From CAWBOY01 sp963790585 (GTDB taxonomy: Bacteria > Planctomycetota > Planctomycetia > Gemmatales > Gemmataceae), in the NCBI GenBank assembly GCA_963790585.1, contig CAWBOY010000005.1, positions 145,463-209,462 of the forward strand: 64,000 bases of DNA. The letters run 5' to 3'. The notes below the pieces were generated by a model. That model had not been told where the DNA came from, made no database searches, and saw nothing but the letters and a program-made list of their open reading frames with translations. Made by a program: the position numbers and the translations under genes. Below, piece by piece: positions 17,809-27,614 of the stretch (its first letter is position 1; each line of letters starts with the position of its first letter).

Positions 17809-18819
17809 TCATTTTCCAAATTTCGCGATCCGCCCTTTGGGACCGGCGGCCCAGCCTTCGCCTGTGGCGGTGAAGGCGACGCTATTGTAATTCTCGCGGT
17901 CCAGCGGTTGCCATGTTTTGCCGTCGTCCTGGGACACATGAGAACCCGATGTTCCTACAGCGACCCATCGGTCTTTGGCCCAGGCCACGGCGGAGCGGAA
18001 GGGCAGCGCCTTGTCTACTAATACCCAAGTTTTGCCGCCGTCGGCGGTAGTCGCGACAGTGGCGCTGGTGTCGTTGGGCTTGCGATAATCGCCACCGACG
18101 ATGATTCCGTGTTTGTCATCGCGAAAGGCGATGGAAAAGATACCGGCCGACTCGACGCCCGCCAGAATGGGTGTGTCGCTCACCGTCCACGTTTGGCCCC
18201 GGTCCGCGGAATGAAAGACGCGCGCCGTTTTCGCGCCGCCTGTACAAAACCAGACATCCTTCTCGCCACGTGTGATGAGGCAGGTGCCGCTGGCCGCGAA
18301 CGCCCCTTCCTTGTCCAGCGCCTGGGTAGATTCTTGTCCGGAAGTCGTTTCCAATTTGTGCCGTCGTCCGTGACGATGATTTGGAAGCGCCCATTCACAG
18401 GGTCGCTGAAGGCGATGCCGTGATTCTCGTCCCAGAAGGCGATCGCATCGTAAAAAGCGTCCTTGTCCAAGTTCTTCCATTGCAGCGTCCAGGCTTTGCC
18501 GCCATCTACCGTTTTGTAAATGCGGGAATCCTCACCGGGCCCGGCGCTGAGCAAATAGGCCGTGTTCTCGCCGAAGCCTTCGACGTCGCGGAAGTCCAGC
18601 TTTTCCGCATCCGGCACCGCGCCGACGGACCATGTTATGCCTCCGTCTGTGGTCCGCCCATAGGTCCCCTTGGTGCCGCTGACCCACGCGACCTTGGCGC
18701 TCGACGGCACAGAGGCCACGGAAATCGGCAGTCGTTTTGATACTCTGCTTTTCCCATTCGGCGGGTGCGCTGGTGCCGCTTAGCAAGAGAACGATTGTGG
18801 AAAGAAGAGAGCGGGTCAT
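17809..18819 (-). pseudogene. YCF48/BNR-type beta-propeller, exported, two frameshifts
   Basis: Conceptual length 336 residues. Signal peptide MTRSLLSTIVLLLSGTSAPA from 18819. Repeated propeller blades: SGTKGTYGRTTDGGITW, RIYKTVDGGKAWTLQW, FHSADRGQTWTV, ATTADGGKTWVLV, SGSHVSQDDGKTW. This is the YCF48/sialidase-like 'TDGG.TW' family common in planctomycete exports. Frame is lost near 18706 (one base too many after CAV) and near 18322 (one C missing from a C run; restoring it gives NLPQALDKEGAFAASG). Net length is a multiple of three. Confidence 0.78.
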
Positions 18820-19041
18820 AATCGTGCTCGGTTGTCGGAGTGGGTTTCGCCTGAGAGAACCGCTGGTTTGTAAGTACCATTGGCGTCGAACCATAGATCG
18901 TCCTATAAGAGAGAACCGTTTGACGGAAACAGACGGTGTACAAAAACTGTACAGTAGCGGCCCTAGACCCTGTCCGCTTGGCGGTTGGCGGTATTTAGAA
19001 GGTCAGGTCGTAAAAGCTTAATAAGAAAACAGCTTACGTTG

Positions 19042-19077
19042 ATTCTAAGGACCGCCAACGTTGGCGGTCCTTAGAAT
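19042..19077. repeat. 36-bp perfect palindrome
   Basis: ATTCTAAGGACCGCCAAC at 19042-19059 is directly followed by its exact inverse at 19060-19077 with no loop. It lies in the 635-base gap between the YCF48-like gene and PSD1, where no gene is seen. Confidence 0.8.
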
Positions 19078-19094
19078 GCGCCTCTGCACGCAAG

Positions 19095-19242
19095 GACTGT
19101 CCCATATGTTTGTGGCGGCACGTTTCCAACGTGCCGATGCGTCGTGTTTTTCGAGATTTGGTCTGTTCTCAATGTGCCCGCCTCCGGCGATTGTCGTTTC
19201 CGGTACGTTGGAAACGTGCCGCCACAAACGTATGGGACAGTC
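19095..19242. repeat. MITE-like element with 42-bp inverted ends
   Basis: Arms at 19095-19136 and 19201-19242 match at 40 of 42 positions (they start GACTGTCCCATATGTTTGTG) and flank a 64-base core with no reading frame. Each arm also holds a smaller palindrome, GGCACGTTTCCAACGTGCC. The size (148 bp) and structure suit a non-autonomous mobile element, but no target duplication is clear. Confidence 0.65.
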
Positions 19243-19454
19243 TCTTAGCGGTTGACTGTTCCTCCCTTTCTGGAAAGCCGTACTCAGAATAACGCAACGA
19301 GAGTTCTTTCGCCAATCAATCCCGGTAGGCGAATGCGTCGTGCCGCGCCGCTTGACGCGATAAGCTGATTCCATCCCAATTTCGTTGCACGCAACACCCA
19401 TCACGGCCATAATCGATGGCAGACCGAGACCGCCTCGTCGTTCAGAGATGGACC

Positions 19455-21619
19455 ATGATCGCACGCGCGATTTGTTCGCTACTGGTTGTCGCTCTTGTCT
19501 GGATGCCTGCTGCGCCGGCTCGCGGCGATGATGTTCCGCATTGGGCCTTTCAGAAGCCTGGCGCTGGCGATCCTCCGGCGGTGCGCCGGTCCAATTGGGT
19601 GTGCACGCCGATCGATGCGTTTATCGTCGCCAAGCTCGAGGCGGCTGGTCTCGAACCGGCGCCCGTCGCCGACAAAGCTACGTTGTTGCGCCGTGTTACC
19701 TTCGATCTAATCGGTCTGCCGCCGACGCCCGAGGAACTGCAGCGATTTCTGACGGATGACAAGCCGGATGCTTATGAGAGGGTGGTCGAGCGGCTTCTCG
19801 CTTCGCCGCATTATGGCGAGCGCTGGGCGCAGCACTGGCTTGATGTTGTCCGTTATGCAGAATCGGATGGTTATGAAACAAATGGCGACAGGCCCCACGC
19901 CTGGCGCTATCGAGATTATGTCGTTCGCTCGCTCAACGACGACAAGCCGTATGATCGCTTTCTGACCGAGCAGCTTGCGGGTGATGAATTGGCTCAGGGG
20001 AAAGATCCCAAAGAGGCGGCCGACTTATGGATCGCGACGGGGTTTAACCGCTGTGGGCCGGTCCATATGGTTTCGGGCAACGTCGATAAGGAAGTTGCGC
20101 GGCAGGAAGTCCTCACGGAGATGACCAACGGCATCGGTGCCGCGGTCCTGGGCGTTACGATGGGTTGCGCCCGTTGCCACGATCATAAATTCGATCCAAT
20201 CCGCCAGGATGATTACTACAGCTTGCAAGCCTTCTTCGCGGCGACCAAGTTCCGGGATGTCGATCTGGCGACTAAAGCGGAACGCGAGGCCTACGACGCA
20301 CGGCAAAAGGAGATCGGTCAGCAGATTGCACCGCTGGAAGCGAAACTCAAGGCCCTGGAAGAACCGTATCGTAAGCGGCTCCGTGAAGCCAAGCGCGCGC
20401 AACTCGAACAACTTTTTCGCGATGCCCTGGATGTCGAAAAAAGCAAGCGAAACGCCGAGCAGAAGAAGCTGGCTGGTCAGGCGGAGACGCTGATCAAGGT
20501 AGCATGGGATGAGATCGTGGCGGCGCTCAGTGCCGAAGATCGGCGCAGTGCACGGAATGGCGCAAGGCCTTGCGTGAGATCGTCACCCAAGCGCCGCTGC
20601 CGCCGAGCAAGGCCTGGGCCATAGGTAACGAGGGCGACCCGCCTCCGACCCACATCTTGAAGCGCGGCGAAGCGACCCGCAAAGGGGCGGAGGTCCAGCC
20701 GGCGTTCCTCAAGATCCTGTCTCCAGATGCCGTCGATACAAAAACCCGAATGACTCGGCTCGATCTCGCTCGCTGGCTCACGAAACCGGATCATCGGCTC
20801 ACCGCGCGCGTCATGGTCAATCGTCTTTGGCAACATCACTTTGGCCGTGGCATCGTCGCCACACCCAATGATTTCGGCTTGCGCGGCCAGGCGCCGACAC
20901 ATCACGAGTTGCTCGACTGGTTGGCGATGGAGTTTGTCAAAAAGGATTGGTCGATCAAACATATGCACCGCCTCATGGTGCTGTCCAACACCTATCAGCA
21001 AACCAGTCGGCTCCCGAGCGACAGCAAGTCACGAAGGGCCGACCCAGACAATCGCCTCTTTCGATCGATGACTCGACAACGCCTGGAGGGAGAAGCGATC
21101 CGTGACTTTGTGCTTGCGGTCAGTGGCAAAATCAACCTGGCGGTTGGCGGGCCTTCTGTTCGCGTCCCGCTCGAACCGGCCGTGTATGAGCTAATATTCA
21201 CGGAAGGCGAGCCGGACGATCTTTGGCAAACGACAAGAGATCCGCGTTCTCACTGTCGGCGGAGCCTGTATCTTTTCTCCAAGCGCAACGTCCGCCTACC
21301 GCTCCTGGAGGCGTTCGATCAACCGGACACATTGACTTCGTGCCCCGTCCGCTCGGTCAGCACCTTCGCGCCGCAAGCCCTCATTATGCTGAATGGGCCA
21401 TTCATGCAGGAATACTCCAAAGAATTCGCCAAGCGGCTCCAGGGCGAAAGGCCAAATGACACCAAGGCGCAAGTCGAGCTTGCCTATCGCCTGGCGCTTG
21501 GCCGACCGCCGCGAGATGCCGAGCGAAAGTTAAGCGCGGATTTTTTTACGGACAAGGGTAGCTTGGATGATTTCTGCCTGGCGCTTTTGAACTCGAATGA
21601 TTTCGTCTACGTGAATTAA
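19455..21619 (+). pseudogene. PSD1-type protein (DUF1549 + DUF1553), one frameshift
   Basis: Conceptual length 721 residues. Signal peptide from the ATG at 19455 (MIARAICSLLVVALVWMPAA). DUF1549 part: PIDAFIVAKLEAAGL, TFDLIGLPPTPEE, YGERWAQHWLDVVRYAESDG, MGCARCHDHKFDPI. DUF1553 part: ARWLTKPDHRLTARVMVNRLW, QHHFGRGIV, FAPQALIMLNGPF. There is no cytochrome domain in front, unlike many relatives. Frame is lost at 20541-20543; one extra G gives AEDRAQCTEWRKALREI. These proteins are exported planctomycete proteins of unclear biochemical role that pair with DUF1501 proteins, as here. Confidence 0.85.
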
Positions 21620-21620
21620 G

Positions 21621-21693
21621 GAGCCGGGAGCGTCAGCGACCGGAGAAAGTCTGGGCGAGTGTAATGCCCTCCGGTCGCTGACGCTCCCGGCTC
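21621..21693. repeat. 25-bp perfect inverted repeat between PSD1 and DUF1501
   Basis: GAGCCGGGAGCGTCAGCGAC plus CGGAG (21621-21645) is exactly inverted at 21669-21693 with a 23-base loop. It starts one base after the PSD1 stop codon and shares GCGTCAGCGA with the repeat at 2400. Position suggests a transcript end or mRNA-stabilising hairpin inside a PSD1-DUF1501 transcript. Confidence 0.7.
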
Positions 21694-21735
21694 TTGAAGA
21701 CGAGAAATAATTCTGTCCCCGGAGGTTCCCGCTTG

Positions 21736-23147
21736 ATGAACAACGCGTCTCCCATTGGATCGCGCCGAGAATTCCTCATGCGTGCCGGCGGAGGTTTGGG
21801 CGGGATCGCATTATCGTGGTTGCTGGCCCGAGATGGATTCGCAGCGCCGAATCCGCTTGCCGCGAAAGCGCCGCATTTCGCTGCAAAGGCGAAGTCGGTC
21901 ATCTTTCTCTTCATGGTAGGCGGGCCGAGTTCCATCGATCTCTTCGATCCCAAGCCGGAACTCACAAAGCGCCATGGGCAGACGCTGCCAAAGAGTTTCG
22001 GTAAGCCGATTAGCCAGTTCACGGGCGGCGACACGCCATTGCTTGCCAGCACGAGGAAGTTTGCGAAGTATGGCAAGTCGGGGCTCGAGGTTTCCGACCT
22101 CATGCCTCACCTCGCCACCTGTGTGGATCAGATCTGCTTCCTCCGTTCCTGCTGGTCTACTAGTACCATTCACGCGCCGGCGATGTACGAGCTACACAGC
22201 GGGCGGACGTTGATGGGTTATCCGAGTCTCGGCTCGTGGGTTACGTATGGCCTTGGCAGCGTCAGCGACAATCTGCCGGCCTATTGTGTACTAACCCAGC
22301 CCGAGGGCCCGCCGGAAGGTGGAGCTCCCTGTTGGGGGGCCGGCTTTCTGCCCGCGGTCCACCAGGGTACACGGCTCCGAAGCGGCTCCAGCCCTATTCT
22401 CAATCTCCAACCTCCCGAAGGCGTCGGTCGCGAACGACAACGGCGAACGCTTGACCTTCTCAAACGAATGAATGAACTCGATCGCGATCCCGCTGATAGC
22501 GAGCTGGCCGCCCGGATCGAAAGCTACGAGTTAGCTTTTCGAATGCAAACAAGCGCGCCGGAAGCAGTCGATTTAAGCAAGGAGTCGGCCAAGACACGCG
22601 AAGCGTATGGTCTGGACACGGCCAAAACGGCCGATTTCGGCACGCGCTGTCTTCTCGCGCAGGCTGGTCGAGCGCGGCGTTCGTTTCGTACAGGTCTATT
22701 CGGGAGGCGGACCGCTCGTCACTCAGTGGGACGCTCACGACGATCTCAATGGCAATCACGAGAAGATGTGTGGCCATGTCGATCGATCCATTGCCGCATT
22801 GTTGAAAGATCTCAAGTCGCGCAGGCCTACTAGATACGACATTGGTTGTATGGGCGAGCGAGTTCGGCCGTTTGCCGACATCGCAAGGGGGCAAAGGGCG
22901 TGACCACAATCCCTATGGCTATACGATGTGGTTAGCCGGCGGCGGCGTGAAAGGGGGCCAGGCGATCGGCGCCACGGATGAGTTCGGCTTGCGCACGACC
23001 GAGAGCCGTATCTCGGTGAATGACTTCCACGCCACGCTTCTCCATCTCCTAGGTTTGGACCATGAGAAATTGACGTATCTCCATAATAGTCGAGATGAGC
23101 GCCTGACGGACGTCGCGGGGAAAGTCGTGCAGGCGGCCTTGGCCTAG
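21736..23147 (+). pseudogene. DUF1501 protein with Tat signal, two frameshifts
   Basis: Conceptual length 470 residues. The N-terminus has a twin-arginine signal (SRREFLMRAGGGLGGIAL). Family motifs: AKSVIFLFMVGGPSSIDLFD, SCWSTSTIHAPAMYELHSG, YELAFRMQTSAPEAVDLS, YSGGGPLVTQWDAHDDLNGN, WASEFGRLP, GRDHNPYGYTMWLAGGGVKG. DUF1501 proteins have an alkaline-phosphatase/sulfatase-like fold and are exported with PSD1 proteins. Frame breaks at about 22657 (two bases missing from a GC run; restored LLARRLVERGVRFVQVY) and about 22823 (one base too many; restored LKSRGLLDTTLVVW). Confidence 0.85.
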
Positions 23148-23262
23148 ACTGTTCCCTAAGCCCCTCACCCCTTGCAATTACGTGATCCAGGCATTATCAC
23201 GAATGAAATGACATCGCGGCTGCTGGTGCCGCGCTTCCGCTCTCCTTATGAGGACTTCCGTT

Positions 23263-24199
23263 ATGCACCGCATCCTTGCGTTGATCCTAGGCCTTGCCGC
23301 GCTTGCCTCTGTCGTTCGTGCCGAAGGTTTATCGGAGTTGAAAGGCCATACGGCCCTCATCTATAGCCTCGCTTTTAGTCCCGATGGCAAGACGTTGGTC
23401 ACGGCGGGGTTCGACAACGTCCTCAAGGTTTGGGATGTGATGTCCGGCAAAGAGATCCGTGAATTGAAGGGGCATACCAAGCCCGTCTATTGTGTTGCGT
23501 TTGATAAAGAGGGGAAGACGATCGCGTCGTCAAGTGACGATCAAACGATTCGGCTTTGGAACGCGGAGGATGGCAAATTCCTGCGTGAGATCAAGGGACA
23601 CTCGGACATTGTGGATTGTGTCGCCTTCAGCCCTGATGGCAAGTTGCTCGCGTCCTGCAGCAAAGACAAATCGGTTCGGCTCTGGAATCCAGCCGACGCC
23701 AAGGAAGTCAAGAACCTCGGCTCGCACACCGCGTCAGCGTATACGCTGGCGTTTAGCCCCGACGGCAAGTATCTGGCCTCAGGCGGGGCCGACAACATGG
23801 TCAAAGTCTGGGACGTAGCCGGTTTGAAACTGCACAAAGATTTGAAAGGGCACACCGGGGTAGTGACCGGGGTAGCCTTTGCGCCGGATGGCACACTGCT
23901 TTCCATCGGCTGGGATCGGCTGATGCGACAGTGGGACATCAAGGAGGGTAAGGAGCTTAAGAAGCTTGGTCCAACGCCCGACGACCTCTGCGGCATTGCC
24001 TTTTCGCGATGGCAAGCAGCTCGCGACGAGTGGGTACGCAGGCTATTTGACCGTCTGGGATTTGGCGGCGAGCAAGTCGCTATCTCAGCGCAAGCTGAAG
24101 GCGTTCGGCGCCTGGTGCGTCAGCTTCACGCCAGATGGCAAGGGGTTGGTAACGGGACATGAGAATGGTTCGGTCTATTTCACGCTGGTGAAACCGTGA
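23263..24199 (+). pseudogene. exported WD40-repeat protein, one frameshift
   Basis: Conceptual length 312 residues; signal peptide MHRILALILGLAALASVVRA. Seven WD40 repeats can be followed, for example LAFSPDGKTLVTAGFDNVLK, VWDVMSGKEI, IRLWNAEDGKFL, MVKVWDVAGLKL. The frame is lost near 24005, where two bases (TC) seem missing; the repaired reading is GIAFSRDGKQLATSGYAGYL. WD40 genes are frequent neighbours of PSD1/DUF1501 pairs, so this is probably the third member of that unit. Confidence 0.85.
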
Positions 24200-24207
24200 G
24201 AAGTGGA

Positions 24208-24315
24208 TTAGCCGCAATACCGGTCGTCTTAGCACTGAGTGGTGCGTGCCATGCTTTGGTACTCCAAAGCATGGCACGCACCACTCAGTGCTAAGACGAC
24301 CGGTATTGCGGCTAA
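24208..24315. repeat. 108-base near-perfect palindrome (52-bp arms)
   Basis: Arms 24208-24259 and 24264-24315 are exactly complementary over 52 bases with a 4-base TACT loop; they begin TTAGCCGCAATACCGGTCGT. The inner part (TGCCATGCTTTGG) recurs in degenerate form at 52518-52572. It lies between the convergent WD40 and aquaporin genes. Too long and symmetric for an ordinary terminator; a mobile hairpin element is more likely. Confidence 0.8.
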
Positions 24316-24331
24316 ACAAAATTCACTAAAA

Positions 24332-25133
24332 CTACGATATTACGACAACCTTCTTCGGGGCCTCGAACACAGCGCGATAGAGCAGGCCGGCGACGACCGC
24401 GCCCGCGATCGGAGCGGCCCAGAATAACCACACCTGGTTTATCGGGCCCATGCCCTTATAGAACGCGGCGACTATCACGGCCGGGCCGGTGCTGCGAGCA
24501 GGGTTGACGGACAGATTAGTCACGTCGATGCCAATCAAATGGATCAACGTCAAGCCAAAGCCGATGGCGATGGGCGCCAAACCGGCGGGAGCGCGCAGAA
24601 TCGGTTGAGCCAAGAATAATAAACAGGAACATAAACGTCAGGACGAATTCCGTCAGAGCGCAAGCAAACAGATTATACCCGGCCGGCGACAACGAACCGT
24701 AGCCGTTGGTGGCGAAAAAGCCTGCCGACGTATCGACCACTTCCGGGTTGGGCATTATGAAACTATTTTTGCCTGTAACGATGTAATAGAGGATCACGGC
24801 TCCAAACGTAGCGCCTATTACTTGGGAGATCACATACGGGATAAATTCGACGATGCTAAACCGACCACCCGCGACCAATCCGGCGGAGACAGCTGGATTG
24901 AGATGACAACCGGAAATGTGGCCGATAGCGTAGGCCATGGTCAGGACGGTCAGGCCAAAGGCCAGCGATACACCGACGTAGCTAATGCCGATGTTGGCAT
25001 ACGCCGGCGATCCCGTGACCTGCGTGGAGAGTTTGTGAACGACGCTGGCGGCGATGACGGCACTGCCGCATCCACCGAAGACCAACCAAAACGTGCCAAT
25101 TAGCTCGGCCAAACAACGCTTACTCAGATTCAT
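24332..25133 (-). pseudogene. aqpZ: aquaporin Z-like channel, one frameshift
   Basis: Conceptual length about 266 residues, six membrane segments. Both NPA boxes are present (GCHLNPAVS and SVNPARSTGPAV), as is the His of the selectivity filter (LIHLIGIDVTN). The residue equivalent to Thr183 of E. coli AqpZ is Leu (TNLSVNPAR). The N-terminus MNLSKRCLAELIGTFWLVFG fits a start at 25133 without a signal peptide. Frame is lost near 24596 inside GCGCGC; removing one G (or adding GC) gives TDSRAPAGLAPIAIGFG. Transports water across the inner membrane in this family. Confidence 0.87.
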
Positions 25134-25493
25134 ACCGTTCCTCTTCTCTAGGAAAAACAAGAACCATCAACACCGCAAGGCGCGCACCGGCGCAGCGCTG
25201 TCCCAATGCGCCGTTTTGCGATCCCATACATCGCCACAAGCGATAGCGGTTTGTGTGAAGTTACGGGAGCGGTGACAGATCGGCGAGACTAGTGCCGTGA
25301 AATTTGGCGGAATTAAAGCAACGCATCCACGCCTGACGGTCGCGCGCAATGCAAGTTGCCGAAGTTAGCGGTCGGGCAGGGCAGCCGTGCTACAAATGCT
25401 CGGTTCGCCTTGCTCGCCCTTACCCTTGTTACTACACTTCCGATTGGCCTTGTGAGCGCGCGGAAGGAACCTACCTGGGCGAGAATACGCAGC

Positions 25494-27242
25494 ATGTCTT
25501 ATGACCCAACCAATCCCCTCATCGTTCAGGGCGATAAGTCGGTCCTGGTCGAGGTGGACAATCCGCTCTACTCCGAAGCGCGCGACGCCCTGGCTCCGTT
25601 CGCGGAACTCGAAAAGAGTCCGGAACATATACATACCTATCGCCTGACGCCGCTTTCGCTTTGGAACGCCGCGGCGGCCGGCATGAAAGCGGACGACATG
25701 ATCGATGTCCTCCGCCGTTTCAGCAAGTTTCCGCTGCCCTCGAATTTGGCGCCCGACATCGGCGAGTTGGTGAGCCGTTATGGTCGAGTGCGACTGGAGC
25801 GGCAGACCGACGTCGTTGAGGAAGGCCCGGCCCCGCTCAAGCTCGTCTGCCCTGACGTGCCGTTGTTGGAGGAACTGGCACGCCAGCCGAAGGTGCGTGA
25901 CTATCTCGGCAAACGGCTGAACAAAACCAGCTTCGCCATCGACCCGGCTTTTCGCGGCGTCCTCAAACAGGCCCTGATCGCGGTAGGATATCCTGCTGAG
26001 GATCTCGCGGGATACACCGAAGGCGCATCGTTGCCGATCAATCTTCGGGCGATTTGCCGGAGCGGGCTGCCATTCGCCGTGCGTGATTATCAGCGCGAGG
26101 CAGCAGATATCTTTTATGCGGGCGGCGATGCTCGCGGCGGCTCCGGCGTTATCGTCCTACCGTGCGGCGCCGGCAAAACGGTGGTCGGCATCGCGGCCAT
26201 GGCGTTGATGAATCGGCACACCCTGGTGTTGACCACGGGCATTACAGCTGTCAAACAGTGGCGCCGCGAGATTCTCGACAAGACCGACTTGCAAGACGAG
26301 CAAGTAGCCGAATACACAGGCGAGCAAAAAGACATCGCCGACGTGACTTTGGCCACCTATCAGATCCTGACCCATCGCAACGACAAGACGGAAGAGTTTC
26401 CACACTTTCAGTTGTTCGACAAGCGTGATTGGGGCCTAATCGTCTATGACGAGGTTCATCTATTGCCCGCCCCAGTTTTTCGTGTGACGGCGCAGATTCA
26501 GGCGCGGCGCCGCCTCGGGCTGACCGCGACGCTGGTGCGCGAAGATGGCCGCGAGTCCGACGTATTCAGTCTCATTGGCCCAAAGAAATACGATGTGCCG
26601 TGGCGCGAGCTCGAATCGCGCGGCTGGATCGCCGAAGCGACCTGCACCGAAGTCCGCACCGCCTTGCCCGAGCCGTTGCGCATGGAATACGCCGTGGCCG
26701 AGTGGCGCAATAAATATCGGCTTGCCAGCGAGAATCCCGCCAAAGACGATCTCGTTTCGGCCCTTCTCAAACGCTACCGCGATAGCCGGGTCATCGTCAT
26801 CGGCCAGTATCTCAAGCAGTTGCGGCGCCTGAGCAAGCGCTTCGATCTACCGCTCATCATGGGTTCCACCGGCAATGCCGAGCGCGAAGATCTCTACAAC
26901 AAGTTCCGCAAGGGCGAGGTGCGGCACCTAATTCTGTCCAAGGTCGGCAACTTCGCCCTCGATCTGCCCGATGCGAACGTGTTGATCCAGGTCTCCGGAA
27001 CGTTCGGCTCGCGCCAGGAAGAGGCGCAGCGCCTCGGCCGAATCCTTCGCCCCAAGACAGGCGGCGAGGTGGCGCACTTTTACACTCTGGTCACCCGCGA
27101 TACACGAGAGCAGGACTTCGCCCATCATCGACAGCTGTTTTTGACCGAGCAAGGTTACAGTTACCTCATCGCGGATGGCGCGGATGTGATATCGGGTGAC
27201 ACGGTGATTTGCGAGGAGAAATCGCTGCAGGTGGCGAAGTGA
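25494..27242 (+). CDS. XPB/ERCC3-type DNA helicase
   Basis: 582 residues from the ATG at 25494 (MSYDPTNPLIVQGDKSVLVE), the usual start of bacterial XPB proteins; the open frame continues upstream but that part is not protein-like. An N-terminal helicase-associated domain is followed by Walker A LPCGAGKTVVG (about residue 222), DEVH box YDEVHLLP (about 319), the RED motif region LVREDGRESD, and a C lobe with SGTFGSRQEEAQRLGRILRP. Superfamily 2, 3'-5' helicase of the repair type. It is followed by a small gene and a Helicase_C_3-type gene on the same strand. Bases 25134-25493 contain no gene. Confidence 0.93.
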   Translation: MSYDPTNPLIVQGDKSVLVEVDNPLYSEARDALAPFAELEKSPEHIHTYRLTPLSLWNAAAAGMKADDMIDVLRRFSKFPLPSNLAPDIGELVSRYGRVRLERQTDVVEEGPAPLKLVCPDVPLLEELARQPKVRDYLGKRLNKTSFAIDPAFRGVLKQALIAVGYPAEDLAGYTEGASLPINLRAICRSGLPFAVRDYQREAADIFYAGGDARGGSGVIVLPCGAGKTVVGIAAMALMNRHTLVLTTGITAVKQWRREILDKTDLQDEQVAEYTGEQKDIADVTLATYQILTHRNDKTEEFPHFQLFDKRDWGLIVYDEVHLLPAPVFRVTAQIQARRRLGLTATLVREDGRESDVFSLIGPKKYDVPWRELESRGWIAEATCTEVRTALPEPLRMEYAVAEWRNKYRLASENPAKDDLVSALLKRYRDSRVIVIGQYLKQLRRLSKRFDLPLIMGSTGNAEREDLYNKFRKGEVRHLILSKVGNFALDLPDANVLIQVSGTFGSRQEEAQRLGRILRPKTGGEVAHFYTLVTRDTREQDFAHHRQLFLTEQGYSYLIADGADVISGDTVICEEKSLQVAK

Positions 27243-27283
27243 ATTTGCGGCCGGTTTAGCCGCCGAGATTGGGAAAATAGGAC

Positions 27284-27538
27284 ATGCACAATGATTTCTC
27301 TCGCCCCTCCAGCAGTGCTCGGATACCCGTGAAGCTGCATCGGCGCGTCTGCCTGGTGCAAACCGAAGACGCGGTGCTGGCTGAGGAGCTGCTCGCGCGA
27401 AAGAAGCTGGCCCAGGAGATTGTTGGTCGGCTTACGGATCGCGTCCTGCTGATTCGACCGGGCCGCGTCGATGCGGTCATCCAAGAATTGCAAAAGATGG
27501 GACACACGCCCCAAGTGCGGCTGAAAGAAGGGGATTGA
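27284..27538 (+). CDS. 84-residue protein between XPB and its partner
   Basis: Starts 41 bases after the XPB stop and runs MHNDFSRPSSSARIPVKLHR onward; charged, with a helical segment (EDAVLAEELLARKKLAQEIV) and ending GHTPQVRLKEGD. No signal or membrane segment. I do not recognise the family. Its fixed place inside the XPB cluster suggests a cytosolic accessory role; this is inference. The ribosome site is weak (AGGA too close to the ATG). Confidence 0.65.
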   Translation: MHNDFSRPSSSARIPVKLHRRVCLVQTEDAVLAEELLARKKLAQEIVGRLTDRVLLIRPGRVDAVIQELQKMGHTPQVRLKEGD

Positions 27539-27614
27539 TTCTGGGGGTAGAGCGTTCCCCCTTCTGGTCGCGCCTAAACTTCGGTACCTCTTTCAAAGTT
27601 AACACCCACCCTCA

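Noticed and set aside
20541..24600. Programmed ribosomal frameshifting in PSD1, DUF1501, WD40 and aquaporin genes
   Set aside because: No slippery heptamer with a downstream structure at the break sites, and related genes are normally single frames.
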